The notes under the pieces were generated by a model. That model searched no databases and had not been told where the DNA came from. It saw only the letters and a program-made list of their open reading frames with translations. This document shows positions 8,496-16,984 of a DNA stretch of 64,000 bases, piece by piece (the first letter of the stretch is position 1; the number at the start of each line of letters is the position of its first letter). Position numbers and translations under genes: made by a program. Source of the stretch: Photobacterium sp. Ph5 (GTDB lineage: Bacteria; Pseudomonadota; Gammaproteobacteria; Enterobacterales; Vibrionaceae); the NCBI RefSeq assembly GCF_022129445.1, contig NZ_JADQAQ010000008.1, positions 1-64,000 of the forward strand. The letters are read 5' to 3'.

Positions 8496-9038
8496 GTGAA
8501 AATTAGAGGTTTTAGTCTTATTGAACTAGTTATCATCATCGTTATTATTGGAATTATAGCTGTTTTTGTTGCGCCTAAGTTTTTAAATATCAGTAGAGAT
8601 GCGCGCATTGCTTTATTAAAAGGCGTGAAGTCTTCATTGATGACGTCAAGTGATTTTGTCCATACTCGGGCCACTGTTCTTGGCGTTGAACATGATCCTA
8701 ATAAGTCAATGATCGATGCTGGTGATGTTAATATAGAAATTGTTATGGGTTATCCAACAGGGCATTGGATGCGTAGTATGCGCTATTTACTGACTCTTAA
8801 TGATATATCCTATACAAGAGGTCGAAATACTCAATGCCAGTCGGAGTGGTGTGGTTTGGGAAATCAACGCACGGTACCGAGTGGTCAAATCTCACCATTA
8901 CCAGCAGGGAATACGACACCTAAAGTTGGTAAAATATTTCCTCGTGGTTTTAGTTATAACGACCAATGTGGTGTTTATTTTGTAAATTATTATGATGGAA
9001 AACCGCCAGTGGTCGGTATTGAAAGTAAAGATTGTTAA
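8496..9038 (+). CDS. Type IV pilin-like protein, orphan
   Basis: This 180-residue protein from a GTG start (AAAGGATAG upstream) opens with a short leader and the prepilin peptidase site G-FSLIELVIIIV, with Glu5 of the mature form present, followed by one hydrophobic helix. The C-terminal part has two cysteines near its end (DQCGVYFVN ... SKDC), consistent with the disulfide loop of pilins and pseudopilins, plus an earlier CQSEWC pair. It most resembles MSHA-type pilins. No assembly ATPase, secretin or prepilin peptidase gene is nearby, so it must use machinery encoded elsewhere. Confidence 0.8.
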   Translation: MKIRGFSLIELVIIIVIIGIIAVFVAPKFLNISRDARIALLKGVKSSLMTSSDFVHTRATVLGVEHDPNKSMIDAGDVNIEIVMGYPTGHWMRSMRYLLTLNDISYTRGRNTQCQSEWCGLGNQRTVPSGQISPLPAGNTTPKVGKIFPRGFSYNDQCGVYFVNYYDGKPPVVGIESKDC

Positions 9039-9254
9039 TATACTTATTAATATTATTAGATGTATAAATATAATGAGTATTCTCGGTATAATGTCGCGTT
9101 GTTAATAATTGAGTTTAATTATTAATAGTAGGTTTTTATGCTTACAATTGCTTACATGTCGATTGCTATTCCTACCTTACACATATCGTTATTTCTCCAA
9201 TATATAGTATGAACTTTGTTACTATTTACGCCTTCATTTAACTGTGGTGTGTGC

Positions 9255-11450
9255 ATGTTTCGTTCAAAAAAAGCAAATAAACCGTATCAGCAGATACTTG
9301 TTTATTTGTTGGTCTTTTTATCTGTTTTAATCAGTTTGTTTTTAACGCGATTATTTTCAATTGAACATGAGTCTTTTTCGATCATGTCGATTGCAAGCGC
9401 TGTGATGGTGGTTGTTTTTATCTTTTTTAAATGGCGCATCGTTTACGCAGTAGGATTAAGTGTATTTAGTTATTATTGCTTGTTTGTTGGCAAAGAAATT
9501 AATGTAGCATTTGCGATGGCGATATTTACAACAATATTTCCTTTTTTATTTTCACATCTGTTTATCCGTTTATATCAACAATATGAAAATAAAAGCTACA
9601 GTATAGTGATCAGCCTTTATTTTGTGGTTATTGGCGTCTTATTGCCGTTATCTACCTACGTCACAGCGATGATCATTAGCTTTTTCGCTGGCTCAGAGCC
9701 ATTAGCATTTAACTTTATGGCGTATTCCATCTTGGGTGGGATGTTAACGCAACTATCATTAACACCCAGTGTATTGGTCCTATTCTTATTAGTTTTTACA
9801 AAATTAGGTTACAAGTCTAAATATCTTGAATATAGCAGTGAAATTCGACAGTCAAAGAATACAGATCCAAGTTATCTTTTATGGCTGTCGACATTCATTA
9901 TTATCACAGTTGTCGCTATTAGCTATCATAATGCATTAGTCAGTTATTCATTGTGTTTTGTGCTATTGATCTTGGTGATTTTGGGCTTTGGTCGTTTTGG
10001 TTTAGTGCAACCCTTGATGATGGCCACTTTTGTCACACTAGTGATGCTGACAGCAAGCCTAGAACGCGCTAATACTATGGGGATGCTGGATGAGCAATTT
10101 TATGGCTTGCTGGTGGTGCTAGCCGTGATGCTTTCGTTGTGTTACGCCATTGCACTATCAGTTATTAAGAACTTTGAATTGCTTCGTCAGCAAATCAAAT
10201 TAGAGAGAATTGATCCATATACAGAGCTGTTTAATATAAAGCAGTTAGAAGAAGATCTTAGTGAGCAACAGCAAGCTGTGATTGTTTATCTTGATTTGAT
10301 GCCAACGATGTCAAAACTAAGTGAGTTGGGTTATCAAGGTAAAGCACAGTTGATTTTTCAATTAAATAACTACTTAACAGTAAAGAACAAAAATGTGTTC
10401 CGCTGTTACCGACCACCATTTTCCATTGGTATTCTTGGCTTTGCGATTTCAGATGAAAATATTGATAGCAAGTTAAATGTTTTAGTATCGCAGTTGAAAA
10501 GGTTTCAATTTTACTGGGGGGATACCTCTGTCAGTTTGGTTTCTCCAACCTTACATTGTGCGAAAATCACTCAAGAGGGTGATATCTCAGCGGTTGTTTC
10601 TCAGCTGTGTGGTCAACCATCAGCGTTAAACACAAGCATTCATTGGGTTGAAGAGCAAGCGCCTTTAGTTAGTAAAGTAGATATGCTGGAATATATTCAA
10701 AATGTATTTAAAAACAATCTTTTTGAGCTTAACTGTCAGCCATATTTAAAACTCAATGGTAAGAAAGAAAAAGGTCATAGCTTTGAAGTATTGCTACGTA
10801 TTAACCCACAAGATGGAATGACGCAGGTAGTAACGCCAGCAGAGTTCTTCCCAATGATAAATCTGTTTGAATTAGAATCAGAATTGGATCGTTGGGTTGT
10901 AACTCATACCTTTAAGCTACTGAATGAACACATTACAGATTGGAAGCATATCGAGAAGTGCGCCATTAACTTAACGGCAAAATCGTTATCATCACCAACA
11001 TTGGCGAAAGATATTATTCAGTTAGCTGAACGGTATACGATTCCGCTGAAAAGGATCTGTTTTGAGATCACTGAATCTTCAGCGTTGCAGTCAGAAGAGC
11101 AGGCGATTGAAACAATTCAATTATTGCGTCGAGCTGGCAGCAAGATTGCGTTGGATGACTTTGGTACAGGCTACGCAAGTTTCTCGTATTTACGTCGCTT
11201 ACCATTAGATATATTAAAAATTGATGGTGAGTTTATTCGTGATTTACCGGTGTCTGAAACCGATCGCTTGATTGTAGAATCGCTCAGTAATGTTGCTAAA
11301 GACATTGGTTTAGAAACGGTTGCTGAGTTTGTAGAAACAGAAGAGCATATCAACTTAGTGAAATTACACGATATCACCTACGCGCAAGGTTATGGTGTTG
11401 CTAAACCAAGACCACTCAAAGCCTTCTTAATTGAAATTATGAGAAAATAG
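9255..11450 (+). CDS. Membrane-anchored EAL-domain cyclic di-GMP phosphodiesterase
   Basis: The 731-residue protein (ATG at 9255 preferred over TTG at 9216) has about eight N-terminal helices (residues about 10-310), forming a MASE-like integral sensor. A degenerate GGDEF domain lacking a GG(D/E)EF motif follows, then a complete EAL domain. The signature reads FEVLLR, so the catalytic Glu is kept although the motif is EVL. Metal and catalytic motifs NLTAKSL, FEITES, DDFGTGYASFSYL, KIDGEFI and YAQGYGVAKPRP are all present, so hydrolysis of c-di-GMP to pGpG is expected. It is monocistronic. Confidence 0.9.
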   Translation: MFRSKKANKPYQQILVYLLVFLSVLISLFLTRLFSIEHESFSIMSIASAVMVVVFIFFKWRIVYAVGLSVFSYYCLFVGKEINVAFAMAIFTTIFPFLFSHLFIRLYQQYENKSYSIVISLYFVVIGVLLPLSTYVTAMIISFFAGSEPLAFNFMAYSILGGMLTQLSLTPSVLVLFLLVFTKLGYKSKYLEYSSEIRQSKNTDPSYLLWLSTFIIITVVAISYHNALVSYSLCFVLLILVILGFGRFGLVQPLMMATFVTLVMLTASLERANTMGMLDEQFYGLLVVLAVMLSLCYAIALSVIKNFELLRQQIKLERIDPYTELFNIKQLEEDLSEQQQAVIVYLDLMPTMSKLSELGYQGKAQLIFQLNNYLTVKNKNVFRCYRPPFSIGILGFAISDENIDSKLNVLVSQLKRFQFYWGDTSVSLVSPTLHCAKITQEGDISAVVSQLCGQPSALNTSIHWVEEQAPLVSKVDMLEYIQNVFKNNLFELNCQPYLKLNGKKEKGHSFEVLLRINPQDGMTQVVTPAEFFPMINLFELESELDRWVVTHTFKLLNEHITDWKHIEKCAINLTAKSLSSPTLAKDIIQLAERYTIPLKRICFEITESSALQSEEQAIETIQLLRRAGSKIALDDFGTGYASFSYLRRLPLDILKIDGEFIRDLPVSETDRLIVESLSNVAKDIGLETVAEFVETEEHINLVKLHDITYAQGYGVAKPRPLKAFLIEIMRK

Positions 11451-11479
11451 TCATAGAAGCTATCGCAAGAAGCTTCATT

Positions 11480-11519
11480 TACTCCCAATAGTTGAACATC
11501 AATTATTGGGGGTATTTTA
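11480..11519. terminator. Terminator between convergent EAL and RpiR genes
   Basis: TACTCCCAATA pairs with TATTGGGGGTA (one G-T), followed by TTTTATT. It lies between convergent genes. Confidence 0.7.
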
Positions 11520-11547
11520 TTAAGGAACATGCCTTCTATATAAAAAA

Positions 11548-12411
11548 TCAATCACCCAGCGGTTGTCTGTCGAGTCCTCCACGATGAGCATCAAGGGCTA
11601 CTTTTAATCGTCGTAGTTTGTCTCTTGAACGTCGTTTGTTTTTAACCGCAATGGCCATTGATATTACATCAACCAGTGCCAGCATGGCGTAGCGTGAAGC
11701 TGATGGTTTATAGATAAAGTCTGTTTCTTGATGTTTAATAGGTAGCACTAAACTGGCCAATTCCGCGAGTGGGGTATTTATCGGGGTAATAGCAATAATT
11801 TTTAAGCCATACTCTTTGGCTAACTGCGCGGTTTCAACCACGATTGGCGTGTAACCTGTAGATGAAATCATCACTAAAACATCACTACTTTCGGCGGTTG
11901 CGGCTATCATTCGTGATAACAGCCCATCGTTATAAGCTACGACTGGGTAGCCTAATCTAAATAGACGGTGCTGCATTTCTTGCGCAGCAATCGTTGAGCC
12001 GCCGCCCATTCCAATAGCAACGACTTGCCGCGCGTTGTGTAACCAGTCTGCAGCGGTATCAATATCTTTTTCGACAATTAAACTGCGGTTTACATCTAAC
12101 GACTGTTTGATTGATTCATAAATACCTTGATAACCACTTTGATCTGGTGGCTCTAGAATAAATCGCTGACCGACAGATAAGCTTTGCGCGAGTTTAATTT
12201 TCATGTCGCGTACGTTCTTACACCCAATCGCTTTAGCAAAGCGAGTAATAGAAGCTTCACTAACATCAGCACCTTGCGCTAATTCGGTAATACTGGCATT
12301 TGCTGCACCTTGAATGTCATCCATGATCCATTGTGCGACTTTTTTTTCTGCGTCACGAAGGGCACTAAAACGCTCTGTGATTTGAGAAATAATATCGACG
12401 TCTACACTCAC
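11548..12411 (-). CDS. RpiR/MurR-family transcriptional regulator
   Basis: This 287-residue regulator has an N-terminal RpiR-type HTH (residues about 5-80; EKKVAQWIMDDIQGAANASI, then SEASITRFAKAIGCK) and a C-terminal SIS sugar-phosphate-binding domain (GMGGGSTIAAQEMQHRLF, then SSTGYTPIVVETAQLAK). It lies 27 bp downstream of the dehydratase-like gene on the same strand and is divergent from the deacylase operon, so it probably controls both. HexR, a member of this family, senses KDPG. That is attractive here because the operon ends in a KDG kinase, but the effector is inference. Confidence 0.88.
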   Translation of the reverse strand: MSVDVDIISQITERFSALRDAEKKVAQWIMDDIQGAANASITELAQGADVSEASITRFAKAIGCKNVRDMKIKLAQSLSVGQRFILEPPDQSGYQGIYESIKQSLDVNRSLIVEKDIDTAADWLHNARQVVAIGMGGGSTIAAQEMQHRLFRLGYPVVAYNDGLLSRMIAATAESSDVLVMISSTGYTPIVVETAQLAKEYGLKIIAITPINTPLAELASLVLPIKHQETDFIYKPSASRYAMLALVDVISMAIAVKNKRRSRDKLRRLKVALDAHRGGLDRQPLGD

Positions 12412-12438
12412 ATTGTTTTCCTCTGTTAATTAGTACGT

Positions 12439-13710
12439 TTAAAACCACGTTTTTACCCAGTGAGTGACGCGATCGTTATCATCAGATACTGCGACAGCAC
12501 GCCATTTATCAAAGGTTAGACAAGGGTGAGAAGTTGAAAAGACTAAGACATCTCCCACTTGCAGGTCGCAATCGCTTGAAACAGAGAGAAATGCATGTTG
12601 ATCCATCACAGCCGTTGTCTTTACCTGATCAAAAGTAACAGGTTCACCATCACGATAAGCTCTTTCAAGAATAGGTAATCCAGCATCAAAAGCAGCATCA
12701 CGTTTGCCAAAGCCGACAATCACTTTATTCGGCTCTGGTCGAGAAACCACATACGCCCAAAGCTCCAGTGCAGATGCTAAATCACCACCTAAATTACACG
12801 CCATTCCCTGATTTTTTTCAGCACGTTGCATGATTTGATTTTGCGCATCAAGATAAATGCCCGTGTCATGGATGGCATAACAACCGGGACGAATAACAGC
12901 CTCTAGCTCTCGATGCTTATTAAAGCATTCAGCAACAACGTCATACCAAGCAGAGCCAGCGCCTGTGACTAATGGTATTTCTTGAATGAGGTGTTCTTGT
13001 TGTAATTGGATGGTGATTGCAATAGTTCGATTGAGAAAGTCTCTGACTTGTTGTTCTGCATTATTGCCATGAATAACTCCTTCGTAGACTTCAATACCTC
13101 TTAAGTTTAAGTGGGGGCTTTGGTGAATTTGTTGTGCTAACGCCATGATTTCTTGCGCTGTGCGACAACCGCAGCGACCGCCATCAACACCCATCTCAAT
13201 TAATATATTCAGTTTTTGCTCATGGCTGGCAAAGAAGTCTGCCAAGGCTTCAACATTGCGTTTTGAGTCGACACAACAATAAAAGTCCACATCATAATGT
13301 TTGATTAATTGCGAGATGATCATCATGTTTGCGCGACCCACTAATTGATTCGCCATAATGATATTTTTTGCCCCGCTGAGTACGGCTATTTGGGCCTGAG
13401 CTGGGCTTGCAATAGTGATACCCCATGCGCCGTGTTCAAGTTGTTGACGGAAAAAGGCTGGTGTCATGGTCGTTTTACCATGGGGAGCCAATTTCACGTT
13501 ATGGTGATTAGCGAATCGTTGCATCCACTGAAGGTTATTATCCAGTAAAGAGGCTTTGATCACTGCGGCTGGCAGAGCAATCTCTTCATCGATTAGGCTG
13601 TAATGCTGTTTTGACTCAGACGTAATAGGCTGAGCTTTTTCACCAAAATCTGGGGTAGTAAAGCAATTATCATGATAGTTTTTATCATACTCAAAGAGAT
13701 TCTTATCCAT
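12439..13710 (-). CDS. PLP/zinc D-serine dehydratase-like amino acid deaminase (possible D-glucosaminate deaminase)
   Basis: This fold-type III PLP enzyme of the DSD1 branch has 423 residues. The PLP lysine is K79 in APHGKTT. The C-terminal zinc ligands are His395 and Cys397 in the SHPC motif. The alanine-racemase-like barrel covers residues about 45-280. The family eliminates ammonia from D-serine-like substrates. With KDG kinase and an N-acyl-D-amino-acid deacylase as neighbours, a better substrate guess is D-glucosaminate, giving 2-keto-3-deoxygluconate. That assignment is inference from context. It is first in a two-gene unit with the RpiR regulator and divergent from the deacylase. Confidence 0.87.
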   Translation of the reverse strand: MDKNLFEYDKNYHDNCFTTPDFGEKAQPITSESKQHYSLIDEEIALPAAVIKASLLDNNLQWMQRFANHHNVKLAPHGKTTMTPAFFRQQLEHGAWGITIASPAQAQIAVLSGAKNIIMANQLVGRANMMIISQLIKHYDVDFYCCVDSKRNVEALADFFASHEQKLNILIEMGVDGGRCGCRTAQEIMALAQQIHQSPHLNLRGIEVYEGVIHGNNAEQQVRDFLNRTIAITIQLQQEHLIQEIPLVTGAGSAWYDVVAECFNKHRELEAVIRPGCYAIHDTGIYLDAQNQIMQRAEKNQGMACNLGGDLASALELWAYVVSRPEPNKVIVGFGKRDAAFDAGLPILERAYRDGEPVTFDQVKTTAVMDQHAFLSVSSDCDLQVGDVLVFSTSHPCLTFDKWRAVAVSDDNDRVTHWVKTWF

Positions 13711-13719
13711 GCATCACCT

Positions 13720-13788
13720 TTTCTAACATAAGTTAAGTTGTTGATACTTATTTTATAAATATTAAAAGGGTAAGTTACGTGTTAGAAA
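13720..13788. promoter_or_regulatory. Widely spaced inverted repeat in the divergent promoter region
   Basis: TTTCTAACA (13720-13728) and TGTTAGAAA (13780-13788) are perfect 9-bp inverted copies in the 176-bp gap between the divergent deaminase and deacylase genes. They are natural candidates for the two half-operators of the RpiR regulator. Spacing of 51 bp would require looping or two dimers. Confidence 0.45.
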
Positions 13789-13886
13789 CTATCAAACAAT
13801 TGTTACATTTTTGTGTGTTTTGTCACTGATTATAATCCGATCTTCTTTACTATATTTGCATCTTATAAATTTCGAGCGTGTTCAGT

Positions 13887-15329
13887 ATGCTGTGCGATAC
13901 CATCATTAAAAAAGCAGTTATTGTTGACGGTACTGGCGCGGCATCGTTCATTGCCGATGTCGCCATATGTCAGGATCGTATTCAAGCGATTGGTCAATTA
14001 GATGGTTATGACGCTAAGCAAGTGATTCATGCTGAAGGTTTAGTGCTGTCACCAGGTTTTATTGATGTTCATACCCATGATGATACCAATGTGATCCGTG
14101 CTCCTGAGTGTCTTTCTAAAATTAGCCAAGGTGTAACAACCGTGATAGTGGGCAATTGTGGCATTAGTGCGAGCCCGACGATTCTTAAGGGTGAGCCACC
14201 GGAGCCCATGAACTTATTGGGTAAGAAAGACGATTTTCAATATTCAACTTTTGGCGATTATGTAAAAGCGGTGCAAGCAGCCGAGCCTGCGGTGAATGTT
14301 GCAGCGTTGGTGGGGCATACCACATTACGCAATAACGTCATGGATGATTTGCAACGTACTGCAACAGAATCAGAAATTGAATCTATGCGTGAGAGTTTAA
14401 CTCAAGCGATGAAGCAAGGTGCATTGGGATTAAGTTCAGGTTTAGCTTACCAAAGTGCAAAAGCAGCAACTGCAGATGAAGTCATGAGGTTGGCAACTGT
14501 GCTAAGTCAATATGGTGGTATTTATACAACCCATATGCGTACAGAGTTTGAAGCGATCATAAGTGCGATGGAAGAAGCCTTCGAAACAGGAAAATATGCA
14601 CAAGTACCTGTGGTTATCTCTCACTTAAAATGTGCAGGGGCTGGCAATTGGGGGCGTACTAAAGAAGTATTAGCATTAATGGATAAAGTCTCAGAGTATC
14701 AAGATGTTGCTTGTGATTGTTATCCGTATTCAGCCAGTTCTTCAATGCTTGATTTAAATCAAGTTACGGATGATTTTGATATTTTTATTACTTGGTCAGA
14801 ACCCAAACCAGAACTAGCAGGTAAAACCCTAAAGGTGATAGCTGAAGAGTTAAATCTTTCGTTAATGGATGCAGCAAAAGCATTACAACCTGCAGGGGCT
14901 GTTTATCACTGCATGGATGAAGACGATGTAAAACGAGTTTTAAAATATAAATTGACCATGGTGGGGTCTGATGGTTTACCGAATGATCCGAAGCCACACC
15001 CTCGTTTATGGGGAGCCTTTCCGCGAGTATTAGGTCAATACTGCCGTGAAGAGCAGTTATTTTCATTAGAAGAAGCGGTCCATAAAATGACGGGAATGTC
15101 GGCTAATCGATATCAATTAAAAGATCGTGGTGAAATAAAAATAGGGGCGTTTGCCGATTTAGTTTTATTTGATCCTGATACCATAAAAGATACCGCCACA
15201 TTTCAAAATTCAATATCTATTGCTAAGGGTATAGAAAGCGTATTTGTAAATGGACAATTAACATATTCAAATGGCAACGTCAGTGGCAAAAGAAAAGGTG
15301 TATTTTTATTTAGAAATAACACCCATTAA
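13887..15329 (+). CDS. N-acyl-D-amino-acid deacylase family amidohydrolase (possible N-acetylglucosaminate deacetylase)
   Basis: This 480-residue amidohydrolase has the D-aminoacylase pattern: GFIDVHTHDD (metal-binding HxH), VGNCGIS (bridging Cys), THMRTE, SHLKCAGAGNWG and VGSDGLPND near the C-terminus. I prefer the ATG at 13887 over the GTG at 13878, which is too close to the only GAG. It should remove an acetyl group from an N-acetyl D-configured acid in the cytoplasm. Next to a KDG kinase the likely substrate is N-acetyl-D-glucosaminate rather than a true D-amino acid; this is inference. It leads an operon with RidA, 52 bp downstream. Confidence 0.9.
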   Translation: MLCDTIIKKAVIVDGTGAASFIADVAICQDRIQAIGQLDGYDAKQVIHAEGLVLSPGFIDVHTHDDTNVIRAPECLSKISQGVTTVIVGNCGISASPTILKGEPPEPMNLLGKKDDFQYSTFGDYVKAVQAAEPAVNVAALVGHTTLRNNVMDDLQRTATESEIESMRESLTQAMKQGALGLSSGLAYQSAKAATADEVMRLATVLSQYGGIYTTHMRTEFEAIISAMEEAFETGKYAQVPVVISHLKCAGAGNWGRTKEVLALMDKVSEYQDVACDCYPYSASSSMLDLNQVTDDFDIFITWSEPKPELAGKTLKVIAEELNLSLMDAAKALQPAGAVYHCMDEDDVKRVLKYKLTMVGSDGLPNDPKPHPRLWGAFPRVLGQYCREEQLFSLEEAVHKMTGMSANRYQLKDRGEIKIGAFADLVLFDPDTIKDTATFQNSISIAKGIESVFVNGQLTYSNGNVSGKRKGVFLFRNNTH

Positions 15330-15381
15330 AATAATTAAAAAAATATATTTAGATAATAACTAATTACCGGTGGAGAGTAGT

Positions 15382-15774
15382 ATGTCAATCAAACGTTATG
15401 GTGTAGAGGGCGGGGTAGGTACTGGAGGTCAACACTTGCCATTTGCTCGTGCAACTGAGGCAGGAGGGTTCCTTTATGTCTCTGGTCAAACACCAATGAT
15501 TGATGGTGAGGTAGTAGAAGGCGGAATCGTTGACCAGTCTCGTTTAGCGATCCAAAACTGTATCGATATCATGGACGAAGCAGGCTATACCCTTGCTGAT
15601 GTAATGCATGTAAAAGTCGTGCTTACTGATGCCCGTTATTTCCAATCTTTCAATAAAGTGTTTCGTGAATTTTTTGGTGAACATCCACCAGCACGTATTT
15701 GCATGGTGTGTGATTTGGTTGTTGATGTAAAAGTCGAAGTCGATGTGACTTGTTACCGAGAAGACCGCCGTTAA
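15382..15774 (+). CDS. RidA-family enamine/imine deaminase
   Basis: This 130-residue RidA/YjgF-family protein starts at the ATG at 15382, with GGAGAG upstream; the GTG at 15370 is less likely. The conserved arginine in the PARICMVCDL segment is the expected catalytic Arg. RidA proteins hydrolyse reactive 2-aminoacrylate-type enamines released by PLP dehydratases. Its place between the deacylase and the KDG kinase, opposite a PLP deaminase, suggests it finishes or detoxifies that deamination. Confidence 0.9.
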   Translation: MSIKRYGVEGGVGTGGQHLPFARATEAGGFLYVSGQTPMIDGEVVEGGIVDQSRLAIQNCIDIMDEAGYTLADVMHVKVVLTDARYFQSFNKVFREFFGEHPPARICMVCDLVVDVKVEVDVTCYREDRR

Positions 15775-15796
15775 TTCCAGATTTAAGGTTTATTTG

Positions 15797-15842
15797 GAGT
15801 GCCTAAATGCCATCTCTTCGATAATTTAGGCACTCTTTTTTT
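15797..15842 (+). terminator. Terminator after RidA gene
   Basis: GAGTGCCTAAAT and ATTTAGGCACTC form a 12-bp perfect stem followed by seven T. It may attenuate read-through to kdgK, whose start is only about 33 bp further on. Confidence 0.88.
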
Positions 15843-15874
15843 ATTTATATAATTACATATCGAGTTTTCAATTG

Positions 15875-16825
15875 ATGCTTAACTCCGCTGAAACCAAAAT
15901 CGCATTTTTTGGTGAGTGTATGATCGAACTTAGCGGCGATCCTATTCGCAAAGGCTTTGGTGGCGATACATTAAATACTGCGCTTTATCTTTCAAGATTA
16001 ACTCGCCAACACGCAGTACATGTTTCTTATGCGACAGGGTTAGGTGTCGACACATTATCTCAAGAACTACTGGAAATATGGCGTCAAGAAGGTATCCACA
16101 CCAATTTGGTTGAAACCTTTGCTCAGCAATTACCCGGTTTATACATGGTGCAAACGGATGAAGTTGGTGAGCGGAGCTTTCTCTATTGGCGAGATAACTC
16201 GGCAGCAAAACGCTATTTTTCAACCTCATCACTGAATAAATTAGAAATTGCATTACGAGATCAGCAATATGATTACTTTTACCTGAGCGGTATTAGTCTT
16301 GCTATTTTAGACCAAGCAAGCCGCTTGCGACTTAAACACCTGCTTGAAGCTTTTTCGCAAATAGGTGGAAAGATTATCTTTGATAATAACTATCGCCCTA
16401 AATTATGGTCGAGCGAAGAAGCGCAATATTGGTATAGCGAAATCTTACCGCTTGTTGATATCGCGTTAATCACAGAAGACGATGATGTATTGGTGTGGGG
16501 AGATGATGAAAGCGTTGCTGCTCGTTGTTTACGCATGGGCTGTAACGAAATAGTGATCAAACGAGGCAGTGAACCTTGCCTGCTTATTTGGCGACAAGAT
16601 AAATATGTTCACCACGCTTATGTCGCGACAGAGCATGTTAGTCATGTGATTGATACTTGTGCTGCAGGTGACTCTTTTGCTGCGGGTTATTTAGCTGGAC
16701 GAGTTACAGGCAAAAGTTATCAAGACTCAGCAACGTTAGGGCATGCTTTAGCAGCAATTGTGATCCAACATTCAGGCGCGATTATCCCCGAAAATGCAAT
16801 GAAACATTTAACGTTACCCTCATAA
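15875..16825 (+). CDS. kdgK: 2-keto-3-deoxygluconate kinase
   Basis: This 316-residue PfkB-family sugar kinase phosphorylates KDG to KDPG for the Entner-Doudoroff route. The match to E. coli KdgK is strong throughout: GECMIELSG, GFGGDTLNTALYLSRL, GERSFLYWRDNSAAK, YLSGISLAIL, FDNNYRPKLW and the catalytic DTCAAGDSFAAGYLAG. The ATG at 15875 is chosen over a TTG one codon earlier; the ribosome site is weak. A terminator separates it from the RidA gene, so it may have its own promoter or depend on read-through. Confidence 0.92.
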   Translation: MLNSAETKIAFFGECMIELSGDPIRKGFGGDTLNTALYLSRLTRQHAVHVSYATGLGVDTLSQELLEIWRQEGIHTNLVETFAQQLPGLYMVQTDEVGERSFLYWRDNSAAKRYFSTSSLNKLEIALRDQQYDYFYLSGISLAILDQASRLRLKHLLEAFSQIGGKIIFDNNYRPKLWSSEEAQYWYSEILPLVDIALITEDDDVLVWGDDESVAARCLRMGCNEIVIKRGSEPCLLIWRQDKYVHHAYVATEHVSHVIDTCAAGDSFAAGYLAGRVTGKSYQDSATLGHALAAIVIQHSGAIIPENAMKHLTLPS

Positions 16826-16984
16826 AGTGCATAGCGTTGTTCTTTTGAATACGAGAAGTGATTGAGTCAGTGGCTGAATATTTCAGACGCTGACTGATAT
16901 TGGTGAAAACAACATTGTGAGTTAATTGCCTAAAATGCAATACGTTTTCAGTTGTACAATATAATAAATAGCAGGTTATAACAC

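Noticed and set aside
13878-13886. GTG start for the deacylase
   Set aside because: It leaves too little space to the only GAG upstream; the ATG at 13887 fits better.
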